Shown here: positions 61,488 to 64,000 of the stretch, piece after piece
Layout of the letters: each line of letters opens with the position of its first letter
Numbering within the stretch: position 1 is the first letter of the stretch
DNA from: Paenibacillus larvae subsp. larvae
Lineage (GTDB): Bacteria; Bacillota; Bacilli; Paenibacillales; NBRC-103111
NCBI RefSeq assembly: GCF_002003265.1
Contig: NZ_CP019687.1
Coordinates: 3,787,501-3,851,500 of the forward strand
Direction: 5' to 3'
Length of the DNA stretch: 64,000 nt
Translations under genes and position numbers: made by a program
Notes under the pieces: model-generated
Database searches by the model: none
Seen by the model: only the letters and a program-made list of their open reading frames with translations
What the model was told of the DNA's origin: nothing

Positions 61488-62068
61488 GATCAGGTTATAC
61501 AGGAGTTGAAACATGAAGTAACTACTACATGAGAAATTACCGGTTGAACTTTTGTACTTACAAGATACGAATGGAAAATACTATTGGGATCAAGTTGATG
61601 AGAAAAACCTTAAATATGTCAACTAGCGATGAATTGGACATGTATGGGCAAATCATTTTGCACTCGCAATAATGTGCTTAACTGATCGAAATCTTACTCC
61701 TCAATCTATCATGAATATTACGAGTTCGTTAAATGCCCGTTTCAGAGATATCTTTGAATGCTTCAACTTATCGTCTGTTGATGGAGCCGGGTCATATAGA
61801 AAAATATGTTACAGGACAAGTGTTGCAGGATCATTCAGATCGACAAAGACAATCTATATTAATTGGTTATAACACCTTTACATTTAACCTAAAAAAATGG
61901 ATTAGACAACAATAATCTTTATCAAAATTTATGCTTCCACATTTACCGTATGATAACCGTGACTTTAACATACGGACAAAAGCAATAACTAGCCAAAGAA
62001 TAAACGTAAAGAAGACACATCTGCTATAACCCCCTTATTGCCTGAAATAAGGGCAGAAGGGCATTTAG
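61488..62068. other. Gene debris after the ribose operon
   Basis: Short open frames with coding character but no family I recognise: 61520-61626 (reading H-E-K-L-P-V-E-L-L-Y-L-Q-D-T-N-G) and 61733-61915 (60 codons, LMEPGHIEKYVTGQVLQDHS, ending in a basic KKWIRQQ). A small hairpin CCCTTATT/AATAAGGG lies near 62035. Probably decayed accessory genes. Confidence 0.4.
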
Positions 62069-62227
62069 ATGGAATCAGGTAAGCAGACTACGAGAAGCAA
62101 AATGCATTGGGGTTTCAATGACCCCGCTAAAGCAACAGGATGCGAAGAAGAGATGATGACCGCGTTCCGACAAGTTCGTGATGATATTAAGGTTCGCATT
62201 GAACAGTTTCTGAATGAAGGAAAATAA
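62069..62227 (+). pseudogene. C-terminal fragment of arsenate reductase (arsC)
   Basis: From about 62102 the frame reads HWGFNDPAKATGCEEEMMTAFRQVRDDIKVRIEQFLNEGK, the C-terminal 40 residues of thioredoxin-linked, phosphatase-type ArsC. The catalytic N-terminal CxxxxxR loop and the redox cysteines are absent. The 11 codons before it are unrelated. It marks a once larger arsenic resistance locus. Confidence 0.75.
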
Positions 62228-62434
62228 GCTTATTAGGGTCGGCATCCATTGTCGACCTTAAAGGTTCGAATTGGCGTCTTAGTGTTTTCCTATACTCGCC
62301 ACTAGTACTTGATGGGTGGTACCGGCAGAGCTGATACTACCCGCAGTAATACCTTCACCTGCAGCTTTTCAAATGTCAGATGCGAGTGAATGTTGCAATC
62401 ATTTGCGAGGTCTATTTTGAAATACAGCTCATTA
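62228..62434. other. Intergenic region before the MarR regulator
   Basis: No gene recognised. A GGGTGGTACCGG sequence (62314-62325) looks like a T-box core but has no Stem I or terminator around it. On the minus strand a short frame has coding-like sequence of unknown origin. Confidence 0.35.
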
Positions 62435-62456
62435 TTATACTTGCAAAATGCAAATA
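62435..62456. promoter_or_regulatory. MarR-type operator 1
   Basis: Contains the inverted repeat TTGCA-AAA-TGCAA (62441-62453) preceded by TTATAC and followed by ATA. It matches the site before arsM at 21 of 22 positions. It overlaps the -35 box of the regulator promoter. Confidence 0.75.
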
Positions 62457-62469
62457 ATTGTTGTATAAC
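62441..62469 (+). promoter_or_regulatory. Promoter of the MarR regulator gene
   Basis: TTGCAA (62441-62446), 17-bp spacer, TATAAC (62464-62469), 21 bases before the GTG start. Confidence 0.65.
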
Positions 62470-62490
62470 TGTTTCATGAGGTGAAGAAAC

Positions 62491-62934
62491 GTGGAAAATG
62501 TACGCGAACTATTTCAAATCATGACTAGACGTTTCGGTTTTCTGAATAAAAATTGTTGTACTGCCGGTGGATGCGATATCTCCTTAATTCAAAGTCATAT
62601 TCTTTACGAAATTGATCACCAGCATAAACCATCCATACAGCAAGTAGCAGAGGCATTAGGTATAGATATCACAACGTTTAGCCGTCAAGTTCAATCGTTA
62701 ATCAAGATGAAATTAGTGAAAAAAACGCCCGATCCAGACGACCGAAGGGTAAATCTGCTTTCTCTAACGACGGAAGGTAAGTATGTTGCGACGTCAATAG
62801 ACCAACAAATGAATTCCTATTTAAACGAAATCTTCTCGCACATGAACGATTTTGAAAAAGATACTGTCATTCGCTCGATTAAACTATTGAATGAAGCGAT
62901 GTCGAAATCAGGGCAGTGCTGCTCAACCTCTTGA
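62491..62934 (+). CDS. MarR-family regulator with cysteine clusters, probable arsenic sensor
   Basis: 147 residues. The winged helix-turn-helix is SIQQVAEALGIDITTFSRQVQSLIKMKLVKKTPDPDDRRVNLLSLT, including the DDRR wing. Unusual for MarR are Cys22, Cys23 and Cys28 in NCCTAGGCD and Cys143-Cys144 near the end. These could bind As(III) or another thiol-reactive metal. Starts with GTG after GAGGTGAAG. It shares an operator with arsM directly downstream, so it probably represses itself and arsM. Metal identity is inferred. Confidence 0.88.
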   Translation: MENVRELFQIMTRRFGFLNKNCCTAGGCDISLIQSHILYEIDHQHKPSIQQVAEALGIDITTFSRQVQSLIKMKLVKKTPDPDDRRVNLLSLTTEGKYVATSIDQQMNSYLNEIFSHMNDFEKDTVIRSIKLLNEAMSKSGQCCSTS

Positions 62935-62951
62935 GGGGGAGCTTTTTACTC

Positions 62952-62973
62952 TTATACTTGCAAATTGCAAATA
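62952..62973. promoter_or_regulatory. MarR-type operator 2, before arsM
   Basis: Contains TTGCA-AAT-TGCAA (62958-62970) in the same context as operator 1. A promoter TTGCAA (62958-62963), 17 bp, TAAAAA (62981-62986) would overlap it. Confidence 0.75.
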
Positions 62974-63007
62974 TAAGACATAAAAAATATTTAAGGAGTG
63001 ATGATTC

Positions 63008-63802
63008 ATGAATCATGTAAGTAATGATCAAATTCGTCAAAATGTGCGCAGCCGTTATAAGGAAATCGCATTGCAAGAAGTGGAGACAGGTTCATGTTGT
63101 TCGCCAGCGTCAAGTTGTTTTGGATCGGCAGATAATGTGTCTTCCAAATTGGGCTATTCATCGGAAGAATTATCCTCTGTTCCGGATGGTGTAAATCTTG
63201 GTCTTGGTTGTGGTAATCCACAAGCTATAGCTGAGCTTAAACCGGGAGAAGTTGTTTTGGATCTCGGCAGCGGCGGTGGTTTCGATTGTTTTCTTGCCTC
63301 CCGCCAAGTAGGGGAAACCGGTCGAGTCATCGGAGTAGATATGACGCCAGAAATGTTGAGCCGTGCCCGTCGTAACGCCGTCAAAGGAGGATACACTAAT
63401 ACAGACTTTCGACTAGGGGAAATCGAGCATTTACCTGTTGCGGATCAAACGGTAGACGTCATCATTTCCAACTGTGTTATCAATCTTTCTCCAGATAAAC
63501 AGCAAGTATTCCATGAAGCGTTCCGCGTTATGCACCATGGTGGTCGCCTGGCAATTTCTGATGTTGTGATGACAGCAGAGCTACCAGTGGAAATCAAAAA
63601 TGACTTAGATGTTATATACTCGGGTTGCATATCCGGAGCTTCATCCGTTGAAGAGCTTAAAAAGATGTTAACGCAAAGTGGATTTAAGGATGTAACCATC
63701 GAACTAAAAGAGGAGTCTAGAGCGTTTATCAAAGAATGGGTACCTGGTTCGAAGGCAGAGGATTATATCGTCTCAGCTGTTATAAAAGGGATCAAGCCGT
63801 AA
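63008..63802 (+). CDS. arsM: Arsenite S-adenosylmethionine methyltransferase
   Basis: 264 residues. It methylates As(III) with SAM to mono-, di- and trimethylated forms. The SAM-binding motif is VVLDLGSGGGFDCFLASRQVG. The As(III)-binding cysteines correspond to Cys68 (GLGCGNP), Cys156 (SNCVINL) and Cys207 (YSGCISG). The N-terminus has a further cysteine group (GSCCS, SSCFGSADN). YSSEELSSVPDG is the family-typical segment. AAGGAGTG ribosome binding site. It forms a two-gene unit with the MarR regulator. Confidence 0.95.
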   Translation: MNHVSNDQIRQNVRSRYKEIALQEVETGSCCSPASSCFGSADNVSSKLGYSSEELSSVPDGVNLGLGCGNPQAIAELKPGEVVLDLGSGGGFDCFLASRQVGETGRVIGVDMTPEMLSRARRNAVKGGYTNTDFRLGEIEHLPVADQTVDVIISNCVINLSPDKQQVFHEAFRVMHHGGRLAISDVVMTAELPVEIKNDLDVIYSGCISGASSVEELKKMLTQSGFKDVTIELKEESRAFIKEWVPGSKAEDYIVSAVIKGIKP

Positions 63803-64000
63803 TGAAAAAAGTATAGACAGAGATTCGAACTTTCGGGTATACTGAAAGCAAAATCCGAAAGCATCGGTCAAGCAGCTCTGGATAACATGTCTGGAGCTGT
63901 TTTTGTTTTTCATAATTCTTTTTAGGTTGGAAGATCAGCTCCGATCGTTCTATAAAATGTGACACATCTTATGCGAATCCTTTACGGGTAAGGGCTGAAG
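63803..64000. other. Region after arsM with a terminator
   Basis: CAGCTC (63873-63878) and GAGCTG (63894-63899) with a T-rich tail form a terminator. Nothing else recognised before the window ends. Confidence 0.6.

Noticed and set aside
62311-62330. T-box-like GGGTGGTACCGG
   Set aside because: No Stem I, specifier loop, terminator or biosynthetic gene accompanies it; probably coincidence or part of decayed coding sequence.

Overview
The window looks like a Paenibacillus chromosome. The housekeeping genes are Bacillus-type: infC-rpmI-rplT behind an L20-type leader, a T-box ilv-leu operon, a SigI/RsgI pair, a split glycine decarboxylase behind a tandem glycine riboswitch, and CsoR/CopZ/CopA. 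Several regulatory families are typical of Paenibacillus. The number of frameshifted genes and IS remnants recalls P. larvae, but the species cannot be fixed from this sequence. Several frameshifts lie in homopolymer runs, so some could be sequencing errors.

Layout. 1-3.3 kb: a frameshifted diacylglycerol-type glycosyltransferase and a membrane GT2 glycosyltransferase. 3.3-4.7 kb: infC-rpmI-rplT. 4.7-10.3 kb: T-box, ilvB-ilvN-ilvC-leuA, terminator. 10.3-14.5 kb, minus strand: a complete six-gene circular bacteriocin cluster. Its 64-residue mature peptide is, from memory, almost identical to amylocyclicin of Bacillus velezensis, and it sits between leuA and leuB. 14.8-25 kb: leuB, a 2-Cys peroxiredoxin with a perfect Per box, a second GcvH-like protein, a GH15 glucan hydrolase, small zinc-ribbon proteins, sigI-rsgI and a soluble PAS histidine kinase. 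26-31 kb: gcvT-gcvPA-gcvPB under a glycine riboswitch, with divergent gcvH. 31-34 kb: UspA, a truncated ribokinase, thyA and folA. 33.8-42.6 kb: a copper region (csoR-copZ, copA, ycnI, ycnJ-type copC/copD fusion) with a two-component system and two micro-ORFs carrying related motifs.

42.6-55.8 kb is an accessory, decaying stretch. It contains a duplicated XRE/membrane-protein pair in which each copy lost the opposite gene, and a duplicated 'secreted protein + DUF418' pair with one intact and one wrecked copy. It also holds a nitric-oxide/oxygen-stress group (Ric, flavodiiron protein, rubredoxin) in which all three enzymes are broken while the Crp/Fnr regulator is intact, and a degenerate IS3-family element. 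Next to the IS is an HTH-TPR receptor followed directly by a 46-codon exported propeptide, an RRNPP-type quorum-sensing pair that would be easily missed.

55.8-61.5 kb: a complete rbsRKDACB ribose operon flanked by gene debris. 61.5-64 kb: an arsenic locus with an arsC remnant, a cysteine-rich MarR regulator and arsM. Near-identical 22-bp palindromic sites precede the regulator and arsM, suggesting a self-contained arsenite-methylation switch.
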